DNA of 64,000 nucleotides, taken from Acidimicrobiales bacterium (GTDB taxonomy: Bacteria > Actinomycetota > Acidimicrobiia > Acidimicrobiales > Poriferisodalaceae). The notes below the pieces were generated by a model. That model made no database searches. It was not told the DNA's origin and worked only from the letters and a program-made list of their open reading frames with translations. The position numbers and the translations under genes were made by a program. The stretch covers positions 1 to 64,000 of the forward strand of contig VYDH01000018.1 in NCBI GenBank assembly GCA_009843525.1, written 5' to 3'. Positions 41,204-50,026 of the stretch are shown one piece after another; position 1 is the first letter of the stretch, and every line of letters starts with the position of its first letter.

Positions 41204-42433
41204 CTAGTTGAGGCGCTCCACGATCATGGCCATGCCCTGACCGCCGCCGACGCACATCGACTCGAGCCCGAAGGTCTTGTCGCGGTCGGAGAGGCCGTTG
41301 AGCAGGGTGGTCATGATGCGGGCGCCGGTCATGCCGAACGGGTGGCCCAGTGCGATGGCGCCGCCGTTGAGGTTCAGCTGGTCGACGATGTCGATGCCCA
41401 GCTCATCGGCAGACGGGATCACCTGGGCAGCGAAGGCCTCGTTGATCTCGACCATGTCGATGTCGCTCATGGTCATGCCCGCGCGCTCCAGCGCCTTCTT
41501 GCAGGCCTCGATCGGGCCGAGGCCCATGATCTCGGGGTTCAGCGCCGACACTGCCGACGAGATGATGCGCGCCAGCGGCGTGATGCCCAGCTCCTCGGCG
41601 CGCTTGCGGCTCATCACCATCACGGCGGCAGCGCCGTCGTTCAGCGGGCAAGCATTGCCGGCAGTCACCCGGCCGTCGGGGCGGAATGCAGGCTTCAGCT
41701 GCGAAACGGCTTCGTAGGTGACGCCAGCACGCGGACCGTCGTCGGTGCTGACCACACTGCCGTCAGGCAGCTCCAGCGGGGTGATGTCCATCTCAAAAAA
41801 ACCGCGCCCGATGGCGTCCTCGGCCTTGTTCTGGCTCATCACGCCGTACTCGTCCATGGCCTGGCGGCTCACGCCCTTGTGCTCGGCCACGTTCTCGGCG
41901 GTGAAGCCCATGGCGATGTACAGGTCAGGCAGGCCGACCGGCGGTGTCCAGTCGCCGTGACCGCCTTCGCCGCGCACCTTGGTGCGCTCGCCTGCGGCTT
42001 TGAACTTGGGGTTTGTTGTGCCGGGCAGGCTGTCGGAGTTGCCCTTGTCGTAGCGGCTCACGCACTCGACGCCGGCGGCGATGAAGGCATCGCCCTCGCC
42101 GGCACGGATGGCGTGCGCCGCCATGCGGATGGTCTGCAGCGAGGACGAGCAGTAGCGATTGACGGTGGTGCCGGGCACGTCGTCGAGGCCGGCCAGGATG
42201 GCCGCGGCACGCGCGATGTTGAAGCCGGCCTCGCCGCCGGGCTGGCCGCAGCCCAGCATGAGATCCTCGATCTCGCCGTGGGGCAGCTCGGGCACCTTGT
42301 CGAGCAGCTTGGTGACGATCTGCGCCGTCATGTCGTCGGGCCGCATCTCGGTCAGCGAACCCTTGAAGGCTCGCCCGATCGGGCTGCGGGTGGTTGCAAC
42401 GATGACCGGGTCGGTCGCCGCATCAGTACTCAT
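41204..42433 (-). CDS. Acetyl-CoA C-acyltransferase (thiolase)
   Basis: The protein has 409 residues. The catalytic set is intact: Cys95 in VNRYCSSSLQTI, the NEAFAAQV segment, His in ALGHPFGMTGAR and the second Cys in SMCVGGGQGMAM. It cleaves or condenses beta-ketoacyl-CoA in beta-oxidation. A long loop (about residues 125-165, with SRYDKGNSDS and RGEGGHGDWTPPVG) resembles FadA-type degradative thiolases. ATG 42433 has a GAGGGGA site. It lies upstream of rpe and downstream of a molybdenum hydroxylase gene on the same strand; a shared transcript is possible but gaps of 70-150 bases separate them. Confidence 0.92.
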   Translation of the reverse strand: MSTDAATDPVIVATTRSPIGRAFKGSLTEMRPDDMTAQIVTKLLDKVPELPHGEIEDLMLGCGQPGGEAGFNIARAAAILAGLDDVPGTTVNRYCSSSLQTIRMAAHAIRAGEGDAFIAAGVECVSRYDKGNSDSLPGTTNPKFKAAGERTKVRGEGGHGDWTPPVGLPDLYIAMGFTAENVAEHKGVSRQAMDEYGVMSQNKAEDAIGRGFFEMDITPLELPDGSVVSTDDGPRAGVTYEAVSQLKPAFRPDGRVTAGNACPLNDGAAAVMVMSRKRAEELGITPLARIISSAVSALNPEIMGLGPIEACKKALERAGMTMSDIDMVEINEAFAAQVIPSADELGIDIVDQLNLNGGAIALGHPFGMTGARIMTTLLNGLSDRDKTFGLESMCVGGGQGMAMIVERLN

Positions 42434-42579
42434 GTGGTGTCCCCTCGCAGGGCGCGCCGAACCCGTCTGCAGAGCCGGTCACGCTGGGTGTGCGAGCACA
42501 GAGGCTAGGTCATTGCCCGGCGCTTCGTCCGGGAAGGCGCGCCACCCCGTGTGGGCGGGAAATCCGGTGCCGCGCGGTC

Positions 42580-44892
42580 TCAGGCGTTCTGCAGTGCCCG
42601 CCAGACATTCTGCGGGCTGCAGGGCATGTCGATGTGGCCGATGCCCAGGTGGGCCACCGCATCGCACACCGCGTTGTGCACTGCCGGCGTGGAGCCGATC
42701 GTGCCCGACTCGCCGATGCCCTTGGCGCCCAGCGGGTTGCGCGGGCTGGCGGTCTCGGTGTTGGACACCTCGAAGCTCGGCAGTTCCGCCGCCGACGGCA
42801 CCAAGTAGTCGCCGAGGCTCGGGTTGCGGGGCTGGCCGTCGCCGTCGTACTCGACGTGCTCGTACAGCGCCTGCGCGATGCCTTGGGCAATGCCGCCGTG
42901 CTGCTGTCCGTTCACGATGAGCGGATTCATGATGGTGCCGCAGTCGTCGACCGCCACGTGGCGCACCAGCTCGACCTCGCCGGTGTCGCGGTCGACTTCG
43001 ACGACGGCCACATGGGAGCCGAACGGGAACGTGGAATCGGTCCCGTCGAAGTTCTCCTCGGCCATCAGGCCTGCCTCGAGACCGGACGGGCGGGCGCTGT
43101 CGTCGTTGGCCAGCTGCGCGATGTCGGCCCAGCTCACCGAGCTGGTCGGCACGCCGGCAACGGCAAGCCCGCCTTCGGCCACCACGATGTCGTCAGCAGA
43201 TGCCTCGAGCAGGTGTGCGGCGAGCTGCTTGCCCTTCTCCAGCACTGCCTGGCTCGACAGGTATACCGCCGAGCCGGCCGTCTGCAGCGAGCGAGAGCCC
43301 AGCGTGCCCGCACCCGATGGCACCTCGGCCGTGTCGGCGTCGAGGTGGGTGACCTGCTCCATGGGAATGCCCAGCACTCCCTCGACGATTTGGCTGAACG
43401 CCGTGTCGTGGCCCTGACCGTGGCTGGACGTACCCACCCGGATGGTGGCCGTGCCGTCTTCGTGCACCTCAGTGCTGCCGTATTCCACGTGCAGCCCCAC
43501 CGGAGCGGTGATCTCCACGTAGGACGACACGCCGATGCCCAGCAGCTTCGAATCACCGGAGTCGCGCCGAGCCTGCTGCTCGGCCCGCAGATCGGCATAG
43601 CCGGATGCTTCGAGCACGGCGTCGAGGGCCTGCTCGTACTCGCCGGAGTCGTAGCTGACGCCCGTCTGCAGGGCGGTCGGGAAGGCGTCGGGCTGCAGGT
43701 AGTTCTTGCGCCGGATCTCGGCCGGGTCCATGCCGATCGCGGCAGCGGCCTTGTCCAGGATGCGCTCCACCATCTGGGTCGCCTCTGGACGCCCGGCGCC
43801 GCGGTACGCGCCGATTGGCGTGGTGTTGGTGATGACCGTCTGCGAGACGAAGTCGATGACGGGGATGTCGTACACGGCCTGGCTGAGCATGCCGGTCAGC
43901 ATCGGCAGGATCGCGCCGATGATGGGGTACGCGCCGGCGTCGGCAATCACGTTCGCCTTCAGGCCCACGATGCTGCCGTCGTTGCGCACGCCCATTTCGA
44001 CGTTCATCACCATGGCGCGGCCCTGCACCATCGACAGCATGTTCTCGGTGCGGTTCTCGGTCCACCTGGCGGGACGGCCCAGTTCCTGGGCCGCCTTGCC
44101 CACCACGATGTACTCGGGATACACCGCGGCCTTCGGGCCGAAGCCGCCGCCCACCCACGGTGCGGTCACGCGCAGCTGATCGGGCTCCAGGCCCAGTGCC
44201 GGGGCGAGCGCCTCATGCTGGGAGTGGGCATTCTGCACCGACAGGTGCATGGTCATGCTGCCGTCATCGCCGGGGACTGCTACGCACCCGTTGGCCTCCA
44301 TCGGGGCACCGGCCAAGCGCTGGGTGACGATGCGCTCCGAGACGACCTGGTCGGCGCCTGCGAGAGCATCAACTCCCGGCCGCTCGCCGGTCTCCTCATC
44401 TGGGCCCGGGATGGCGAAGGGGAAGCACACGTTGGACGGCTGCCCGTCCCACACGACGGGCGAGTCGGGATCTGCAGCTCGCTCGAAGTCCGAGACAACC
44501 GGCAGCGGGCTGTACTCGACGTACACGGCCTCGGCGGCGTCGTTTGCCTGCGCCTGGGTTTCCGCCACCACGGCGGCCACCATGTCGCCGACGAAGCGCA
44601 CCCGGCCCGCCGCCAAGGGCGGACGGTTGAAGTCGGGCGGCATCATCGGGAAGCCCTGGAAGGCATCCATCGGCAGGTTCTCCGCGGTGTACACCGCCAC
44701 GACGCCCGGCATGGACGAGGCGTCGGAGGTGTCGATGGAGGTGATCTCGGCGTGGGCCTCCGGCGACCGCACGAAAGCGACCCGCGCCGCATTGACGTCG
44801 AGGTCGTCCACGTAGTGATTCGCCCCGGTCAGCAGCCCAGGATCTTCCTTGCGCTGAACAGGATTCCCCAGGATCGAACCCGATGCGGCCAT
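42580..44892 (-). CDS. Molybdenum hydroxylase large subunit (form II CoxL-type, xanthine dehydrogenase family)
   Basis: The protein has 770 residues, typical of the molybdopterin-binding subunit of the xanthine oxidase family. It shows VQRKEDPGLLTGANHYVDDL, APWVGGGFGPKAAVYPEY, IGAYRGAGRPEATQM, SSHGQGHDTAFSQI and the catalytic Glu in KGIGESGTIGSTPAVHNAV. The active-site loop AYRGAGR is the form II signature, not the AYxCSFR of true CO dehydrogenase. It probably hydroxylates a heterocycle or aldehyde. ATG 44892 has an AAGGGGG site. The FAD (CoxM) and 2Fe-2S (CoxS) partner genes, normally adjacent, are absent here. Confidence 0.9.
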   Translation of the reverse strand: MAASGSILGNPVQRKEDPGLLTGANHYVDDLDVNAARVAFVRSPEAHAEITSIDTSDASSMPGVVAVYTAENLPMDAFQGFPMMPPDFNRPPLAAGRVRFVGDMVAAVVAETQAQANDAAEAVYVEYSPLPVVSDFERAADPDSPVVWDGQPSNVCFPFAIPGPDEETGERPGVDALAGADQVVSERIVTQRLAGAPMEANGCVAVPGDDGSMTMHLSVQNAHSQHEALAPALGLEPDQLRVTAPWVGGGFGPKAAVYPEYIVVGKAAQELGRPARWTENRTENMLSMVQGRAMVMNVEMGVRNDGSIVGLKANVIADAGAYPIIGAILPMLTGMLSQAVYDIPVIDFVSQTVITNTTPIGAYRGAGRPEATQMVERILDKAAAAIGMDPAEIRRKNYLQPDAFPTALQTGVSYDSGEYEQALDAVLEASGYADLRAEQQARRDSGDSKLLGIGVSSYVEITAPVGLHVEYGSTEVHEDGTATIRVGTSSHGQGHDTAFSQIVEGVLGIPMEQVTHLDADTAEVPSGAGTLGSRSLQTAGSAVYLSSQAVLEKGKQLAAHLLEASADDIVVAEGGLAVAGVPTSSVSWADIAQLANDDSARPSGLEAGLMAEENFDGTDSTFPFGSHVAVVEVDRDTGEVELVRHVAVDDCGTIMNPLIVNGQQHGGIAQGIAQALYEHVEYDGDGQPRNPSLGDYLVPSAAELPSFEVSNTETASPRNPLGAKGIGESGTIGSTPAVHNAVCDAVAHLGIGHIDMPCSPQNVWRALQNA

Positions 44893-45044
44893 CGCTTGCC
44901 CCCTTGTGGCGGGCACCCCGCGCAGGGTGCCGGATTGCGTTCAGAATGGCGTGCCCGGCCGCGGTCGGCCCGGCATCAGCCGCGACAGTAGCCCAATGCT
45001 CGGCAGGCGCTGTGCGCCGCAAGACGTGCTGCAGGGCAGTTCGA

Positions 45045-45842
45045 TCAGGCCCTGGCTGACGCCGCCCCAGTTCTGTCGAGCGATGCCAGCCAGCTCGCCA
45101 CAGTGTGCGCCGCGAGGCCCGGGTTCTCGCACATCCACCAATGGCCGACGTCGAGCAACTCCGTGACTCTGGCGCCGGCGCGGGTGGCGATGCGGCGGTG
45201 CATGACACCGCCGCCGGTGAAGTGGTCGCCGGCCGCCAAAATGCACAGGCCGGGCCGCTGGCCGGCTGCGGCGATGTTGAAGCCGAGATCGGCCATGGCG
45301 GGCTGGGCAGCGTCGCGGTACAGCGCCAGGATGCACCGGCCCATGTCGGCGTTGATGTGCGGCACGACGGATTGGGCCACCTCCGATCCCATGCCGAGGT
45401 CGGCGTAGAACGCGATTCGCTCGGGGTCGGGACGGCTGATCATGCGCGCTATGGATGCGTCGCCGTCGGGCGTTTGCCAGAGCTGCGCCGCGTCGTGCCA
45501 GACGTAGTCCGCGTCGAACAGGCCGATAACGTCGGTGCACCACGACCGGATCAGATCCGGTCGCTCCATGGCGATGCGCATGACATGACCGCCGCCCCAG
45601 TCGTGCCCCAGCAGGTCCACGTGCTCGGTGCCTGCCGCGAGCAGCCCCTCCAGCTCAGCCGCGAGCCAGTCCCGGTACTCGTGCATGGTGGCGCCGAAGC
45701 CGTCGGGTGACGGCACGCCGAAGCCGGGGGGCGACAGCGCCACGACATCGTCGGGACCAATGCCGTGGCGCTCGAGGGCGGCGCGCATAGGGTCCCAGAT
45801 GGCGGTCGTCTCGGGGTTGCCGTGAACGAGCACGAGCGTCAT
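45045..45842 (-). CDS. Alpha/beta hydrolase with Asp nucleophile (haloalkane dehalogenase/epoxide hydrolase-like)
   Basis: The protein has 265 residues. The oxyanion segment LVLVHGNPETTAIWD is followed by the elbow LLGHDWGGGHVMR, where Asp81 takes the nucleophile place, as in haloalkane dehalogenases and epoxide hydrolases rather than Ser esterases. The base is in LDVGHWWMCENPG. A cap domain lies near residues 125-190. It lies 36 nt downstream of the hydantoinase-type gene on the same strand, so probably the same transcript. ATG 45842 has a GGGAGA site. Substrate unknown. Confidence 0.85.
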   Translation of the reverse strand: MTLVLVHGNPETTAIWDPMRAALERHGIGPDDVVALSPPGFGVPSPDGFGATMHEYRDWLAAELEGLLAAGTEHVDLLGHDWGGGHVMRIAMERPDLIRSWCTDVIGLFDADYVWHDAAQLWQTPDGDASIARMISRPDPERIAFYADLGMGSEVAQSVVPHINADMGRCILALYRDAAQPAMADLGFNIAAAGQRPGLCILAAGDHFTGGGVMHRRIATRAGARVTELLDVGHWWMCENPGLAAHTVASWLASLDRTGAASARA

Positions 45843-45878
45843 GGACAGCGTCTCCCTGTTCGGGTCTCGGGCGGGGGC

Positions 45879-48800
45879 TCAGCCGGTCGGCGCAGCGGTT
45901 CGGTCGGCTGCGCGCAGCCGGGAGGTCGCTTCGAAGTCGACGGATCGACCGTCGTCGCCGATGACTACGCCGTAGTCGCGGCGGGCGCCCTCGACGCTGA
46001 CGACGTCGTCCATCACGTCTCGCAGCACGGCGTCGGGCTCGCGCTCGAACGCGTCGCCCCAGCCGCCCCCGCCGGGCGTGTCGGCGATCATGCGTGCGGG
46101 ACCCATCCGCTTCACGCCGTACTTGGGCGGCACGAACGTCGGGCCGTCGTGCTCCGCGTCGACGGGGACGATCCACTCCAAGCCGACGCCACCAGTGCCG
46201 CCGCCGCGCACACCGTGCCCGGTCGGCGTGTCCAGCCCCTCGGCCCGGAACGACCAGATGGCGGGCTCGAGAATGTCGGCCTCGTACCGCACGCCGGTGC
46301 CGCCGCGCCGCTGCCCCGGGCCGGCGTTGTCGCAGCGCTGCTCGTGGCGGACATACCGGACGGGATACATCTGCTCGTGGAACTCCAGGTTCGGCAGGTC
46401 GAGGCCGCCGAGCGTGATGAGGTGCCCCATCTGCGGGAAGCCGTCACGCTCGGCGGTGGCGCCGGGCGTGGCCATCGCGTGCCACTGGTACATCACCCAG
46501 GTGGTGCCGTCGTCGCGGCGCCCGGCGACATGGCCGTGCATGGTCTTGGACCATGCGGCACAGGCCCGGTCGGGGTCGGCGTGCGCGAGCGCCTGCCATA
46601 CGGCGATCACGATCTCGTGGGCCACGAAGACCGTGTTCATCGTCATCGGCGCCGGCGGCAGAGCGTTCACGATGCTGCCCTCGGGGGCGATGATCGTCAG
46701 CGGCCGGTAGGTGCCCTCGTTGCGCGGGATCGATGTGTCGAAGAATGACGACACGGCCAGGAACACCGAGGAGTAGGTGTTGGCCAGCGAGCTGTTCTTG
46801 AAGCCGTCGATCTGCGGATCGGTGCCGGTGAAGTCGAGCGTCATCTCGTCGCCCTCGACGCTCAGGTGCACGCGCACGGCGATGTCTGCCGGACCGAAGC
46901 AGTCGTTGTCGGTGCGATCCTCGCCGTAGTAGGCGCCGTCGGGCAGCTCGGTGATGGCTGCGCGCATGCGTCGCTCGCCGTGGGTGAGCACGCCGTCGAG
47001 GTAGGCCAGGTAGGGCTCGACGCCAAGTTCGGCCACCAGGCCGAGGACCCGCTCGGCACCGATGCGTGTGGAGCCCAGCATCGCCAGCAGATCGCCGTCG
47101 AGCAGTTCGGGCGTCCGGCAGTTGATGAGCAGCAGCTCCCACAGGTCGTCGCGGACCTTGCCGGCCTCGATCAGCTTCATGACCGGCAGCCGGATGCCCT
47201 CTTGCCAGATCTCGGTCGCCTCGGGGTTGTAGGTGCCGGCGAGCCCGCCGCCGATGTCGGACTGGTGGGCACGATTGCAGCAGAAGCCGACGAGCGTGGG
47301 CTCGCTGCTCTCCTCAGCCGTGAACACTGGCCTGGCGATGACCCAGTCGGGCAGGTGGTTGCCGCCCGCCACGTAGGGGTCCGACAGTAGGAAGACATCC
47401 TCCGGGTTGATGCGTCCTTCGTAGCGCTTCAACAACGCACGCACGGCAAATCCGCCGCCGCCGGTGTGGATGGGGATGCCGTCGGCATTGGCCACCAGCG
47501 TCCCGTCGGGCGTCGTCACATAGCACGAGAAATCGTGGCTCTGGCTGAAGATCGTGCTGCGCGCGGTACGCGTCATCACCCAGCCCATGTGCTTGCTGAT
47601 CTGGTCGAGTCGGTTCTGCATGACCGCGAGCACGATCGGGTCAAGCTCGACCCCGTTCGAAGCGCTGCGAACCCGGCCGGATTGGACGCTGCGGGAGACG
47701 GCCGCATCGCCCGACCCTGAGGCACTCTCGGTTTCGTCGGTGGGTGCCAGATCGATGAACAGGTCACCGTTCGCATCAACCCACAGGCGGTCACCCGGTC
47801 GTGCAACAACCGTCGTGGTCAGCTCCTCGACGAGTGCCGGTCCCATGATCGTGTGGCCGCGCCGCAGTACTTCGCCGTCGAACACCGGTGTGTCGCACCA
47901 GCCGAACGGGCCGTGCCAGACCGAGCGCCTCTCGATGGGCTCCGGATCACCCTCTGCTGGCTCCGTCTCGGATGTGGCGACGTCGCCCGTGCTCGCCCGC
48001 GCCACCAGGCGAAGTGAAGCGACCATGATCGTGCCGTCCTGCTGGACATGGCCGTACAGCCGCTGGTACTCAGCTTCGAAGGCGCCGCGCACTGCTGCCG
48101 CGTCGATCGTGGACAGGTCGTCGCCGTAGGCGGGTACGCGGATCGTCCACAGCTGGCCCGGGTGGTGCAGCTCCAGTTCGCAATCGAGCGCCACCTGGTC
48201 GGCTGCGAAGCCCTCCCCGTCCATAACGCCGAGGGCTTGTGTGCGCAGGGCTTCGAATCCTGCGTCGATATCGACTGGATCCAGCTCGTCGAGCGAGCCC
48301 ATCAGGAAGCGCGTGAAGTCCTGGCGGACGTCGGAGTGCAGCATCCCGATAGCGCACAGCGCGCCGGCGTCGCGGGGCACATAGACGCGCTCGCAGCCGA
48401 GTCCGGCAGCCACTGATGCGCCGTGCATCGGACCGGCGCCGCCTGCGGCGACCATCGTGAAGCGCCGGGGAGAGTGGCCCCGTTCGATCGAGATGTGCTC
48501 GGTGGCGCTGAGCAGGTGCTGCTCGACGACCTCGACGATGCCGGCGGCTGCCTCTTCGATGGTCATGCCGAGCGGTTCGGCGACGTGGGTGAGGATCGCT
48601 TCGCGGGCGGCGTCGATGTCGAGATCCAAGGTGCCGCCGGCCGACTTGCCCGGTCGCAAACGGCCCAGCACAAGCTGGGCATCGGTGACCGTCGGCAGCG
48701 TGCCGCCGTGGCCGTAGCAGGCGGGGCCGGGGTCGGCCCCAGCACCCTGCGGTCCGACGTAGAGCAGGCCGGCCTCGTCGACTCCTGCGATGGTGCCGCC

Positions 48801-49904
48801 GCCCGCCCCGATCGTGTGAATGTCGATGGCCGGGGTGGAGACGTGGTAGCCGGCGATCATGATGTCGTCGCGGGTGTCCACCTCGCCGCCCGACATCAGC
48901 AGCACGTCGCATGACGTGCCGCCGATCTCCATGGAGATCAGGTTCCCGGCGACAGCCGAAGTGTTCTCATCGGTGAGGAGCGCAGCGTCGGTGGCGTCGC
49001 AGTACAGGTTCAGGGCGCCGATCGCGGCGGCGGGGCCGCTGAGCAGCAGGTTGACGGGCCGCTCGGACACCTGGTCGACCGACGCCGCGCCGCCGTTGGA
49101 CTGGACGAGCAGGATCGAGTGGCGCAATCCGGCGGCGGCGAGTTCGTCGTTCAACTTGCGCAGGTACGACACGATCTTCGGTGACAGCGAAGCGTTGACC
49201 ACTGCGGTGGATGTTCGTTCGTACTCGCCCATCAGCGATGAGACCGCTGTGGACGTGGTGACCCATGAGCCGTCCCATTGCTCGCGCACGGCGTCGGCGG
49301 CCGCACGCTCGTGGGCGTCGTTCACGAACGAGTTCATGAAGGCGATAGCGACCGCGTCGACATCGTGGCTGTCGAAGTGCTCAAGCACCGGGCCCAAGCC
49401 CTCCAGGTCGAGCGGAGCGTGCTCGCTGCCGTCGGCGTCGATGCGCCCGCCCAGCGTGGCTCTCAGATAGCGGGGCACGAGCACCGGCGCAAACGGAGCA
49501 CGGTGATTCCACTGGTCCTCGCGCAGGCCGCGGCGGATCTCCAGCGCGTCGCGGAAACCCTCGGTGGCGATCAGCCCGACGGTCGCTCCCGTGCCTTCGA
49601 GCATCGTGTTGGTGGCGACGGTGGAGCCGTGCACGAACAGCGCGCAGCCTGCGAGCACCTCGCCCAGCGGCATGCCAATGTCCACCGCCACGCGAGCTAG
49701 CGCTGCGTGCACGCCCCGGCTCGGATCCGCCGGCACCGAGGGAACCTTGGCTACCCAGGTCGCGCCTTGCGCATCGGCCAGCACCAGGTCGGTGAACGTG
49801 CCCCCGACGTCCACGCCGATGCGCCACGGCGCGGCGGGCCGCCCTGGCGCGCTGTCCCCGCCGGCTGTGCCGTTGGGGGCAGGCATCGCTGTGGACTCGC
49901 TCAT
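45879..49904 (-). CDS. Hydantoinase A/B fusion protein (5-oxoprolinase/N-methylhydantoinase type)
   Basis: The protein has 1341 residues and joins a HyuA domain (about 28-720) to a HyuB domain (about 750-1300). HyuA begins WRIGVDVGGTFTDLVLADAQ, the phosphate loop of an actin-like ATPase fold, and has MEIGGTSCDVLLMSGGEV and AAGGAGPMHGASVA. HyuB shows ARSTIFSQSHDFSCYVTTPD and GGNHLPDWVIARPVF. A Ser/Gly-rich linker (about 720-750) joins them. Separate HyuA and HyuB subunits are usual in bacteria; a fused chain is the eukaryotic-oxoprolinase arrangement. It would open cyclic amides with ATP. ATG 49904 matches the family N-terminus, with GAGACT 6 nt upstream. Substrate could be 5-oxoproline, hydantoin or another lactam. 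Confidence 0.92.
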   Translation of the reverse strand: MSESTAMPAPNGTAGGDSAPGRPAAPWRIGVDVGGTFTDLVLADAQGATWVAKVPSVPADPSRGVHAALARVAVDIGMPLGEVLAGCALFVHGSTVATNTMLEGTGATVGLIATEGFRDALEIRRGLREDQWNHRAPFAPVLVPRYLRATLGGRIDADGSEHAPLDLEGLGPVLEHFDSHDVDAVAIAFMNSFVNDAHERAAADAVREQWDGSWVTTSTAVSSLMGEYERTSTAVVNASLSPKIVSYLRKLNDELAAAGLRHSILLVQSNGGAASVDQVSERPVNLLLSGPAAAIGALNLYCDATDAALLTDENTSAVAGNLISMEIGGTSCDVLLMSGGEVDTRDDIMIAGYHVSTPAIDIHTIGAGGGTIAGVDEAGLLYVGPQGAGADPGPACYGHGGTLPTVTDAQLVLGRLRPGKSAGGTLDLDIDAAREAILTHVAEPLGMTIEEAAAGIVEVVEQHLLSATEHISIERGHSPRRFTMVAAGGAGPMHGASVAAGLGCERVYVPRDAGALCAIGMLHSDVRQDFTRFLMGSLDELDPVDIDAGFEALRTQALGVMDGEGFAADQVALDCELELHHPGQLWTIRVPAYGDDLSTIDAAAVRGAFEAEYQRLYGHVQQDGTIMVASLRLVARASTGDVATSETEPAEGDPEPIERRSVWHGPFGWCDTPVFDGEVLRRGHTIMGPALVEELTTTVVARPGDRLWVDANGDLFIDLAPTDETESASGSGDAAVSRSVQSGRVRSASNGVELDPIVLAVMQNRLDQISKHMGWVMTRTARSTIFSQSHDFSCYVTTPDGTLVANADGIPIHTGGGGFAVRALLKRYEGRINPEDVFLLSDPYVAGGNHLPDWVIARPVFTAEESSEPTLVGFCCNRAHQSDIGGGLAGTYNPEATEIWQEGIRLPVMKLIEAGKVRDDLWELLLINCRTPELLDGDLLAMLGSTRIGAERVLGLVAELGVEPYLAYLDGVLTHGERRMRAAITELPDGAYYGEDRTDNDCFGPADIAVRVHLSVEGDEMTLDFTGTDPQIDGFKNSSLANTYSSVFLAVSSFFDTSIPRNEGTYRPLTIIAPEGSIVNALPPAPMTMNTVFVAHEIVIAVWQALAHADPDRACAAWSKTMHGHVAGRRDDGTTWVMYQWHAMATPGATAERDGFPQMGHLITLGGLDLPNLEFHEQMYPVRYVRHEQRCDNAGPGQRRGGTGVRYEADILEPAIWSFRAEGLDTPTGHGVRGGGTGGVGLEWIVPVDAEHDGPTFVPPKYGVKRMGPARMIADTPGGGGWGDAFEREPDAVLRDVMDDVVSVEGARRDYGVVIGDDGRSVDFEATSRLRAADRTAAPTG

Positions 49905-49910
49905 GGCCTC

Positions 49911-49916
49911 AGTCTC
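49911..49916 (-). promoter_or_regulatory. GAGACT variant -10 box of the hydantoinase gene
   Basis: GAGACT ends 6 nt before ATG 49904. The first base departs from TANNNT, but the spacing is the same as for leaderless genes here. Confidence 0.35.
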
Positions 49917-50026
49917 GCATCCGAGGCTCCGCAATGACGCCTGAGGCCGGGCCCCGGGCGGAACAAACCGGATCGCAGCCGGGACCGGTGACAGACTTGG
50001 CCGATGCTCGAACAGGCGCACCGCTT

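Noticed and set aside
42490..44991. Plus-strand open frame of 833 codons opposite the CoxL-type gene
   Set aside because: Its composition (His/Arg/Gly/Val-rich, no motifs) is that of an antisense shadow in high-GC DNA; the minus-strand frame carries clear family motifs.
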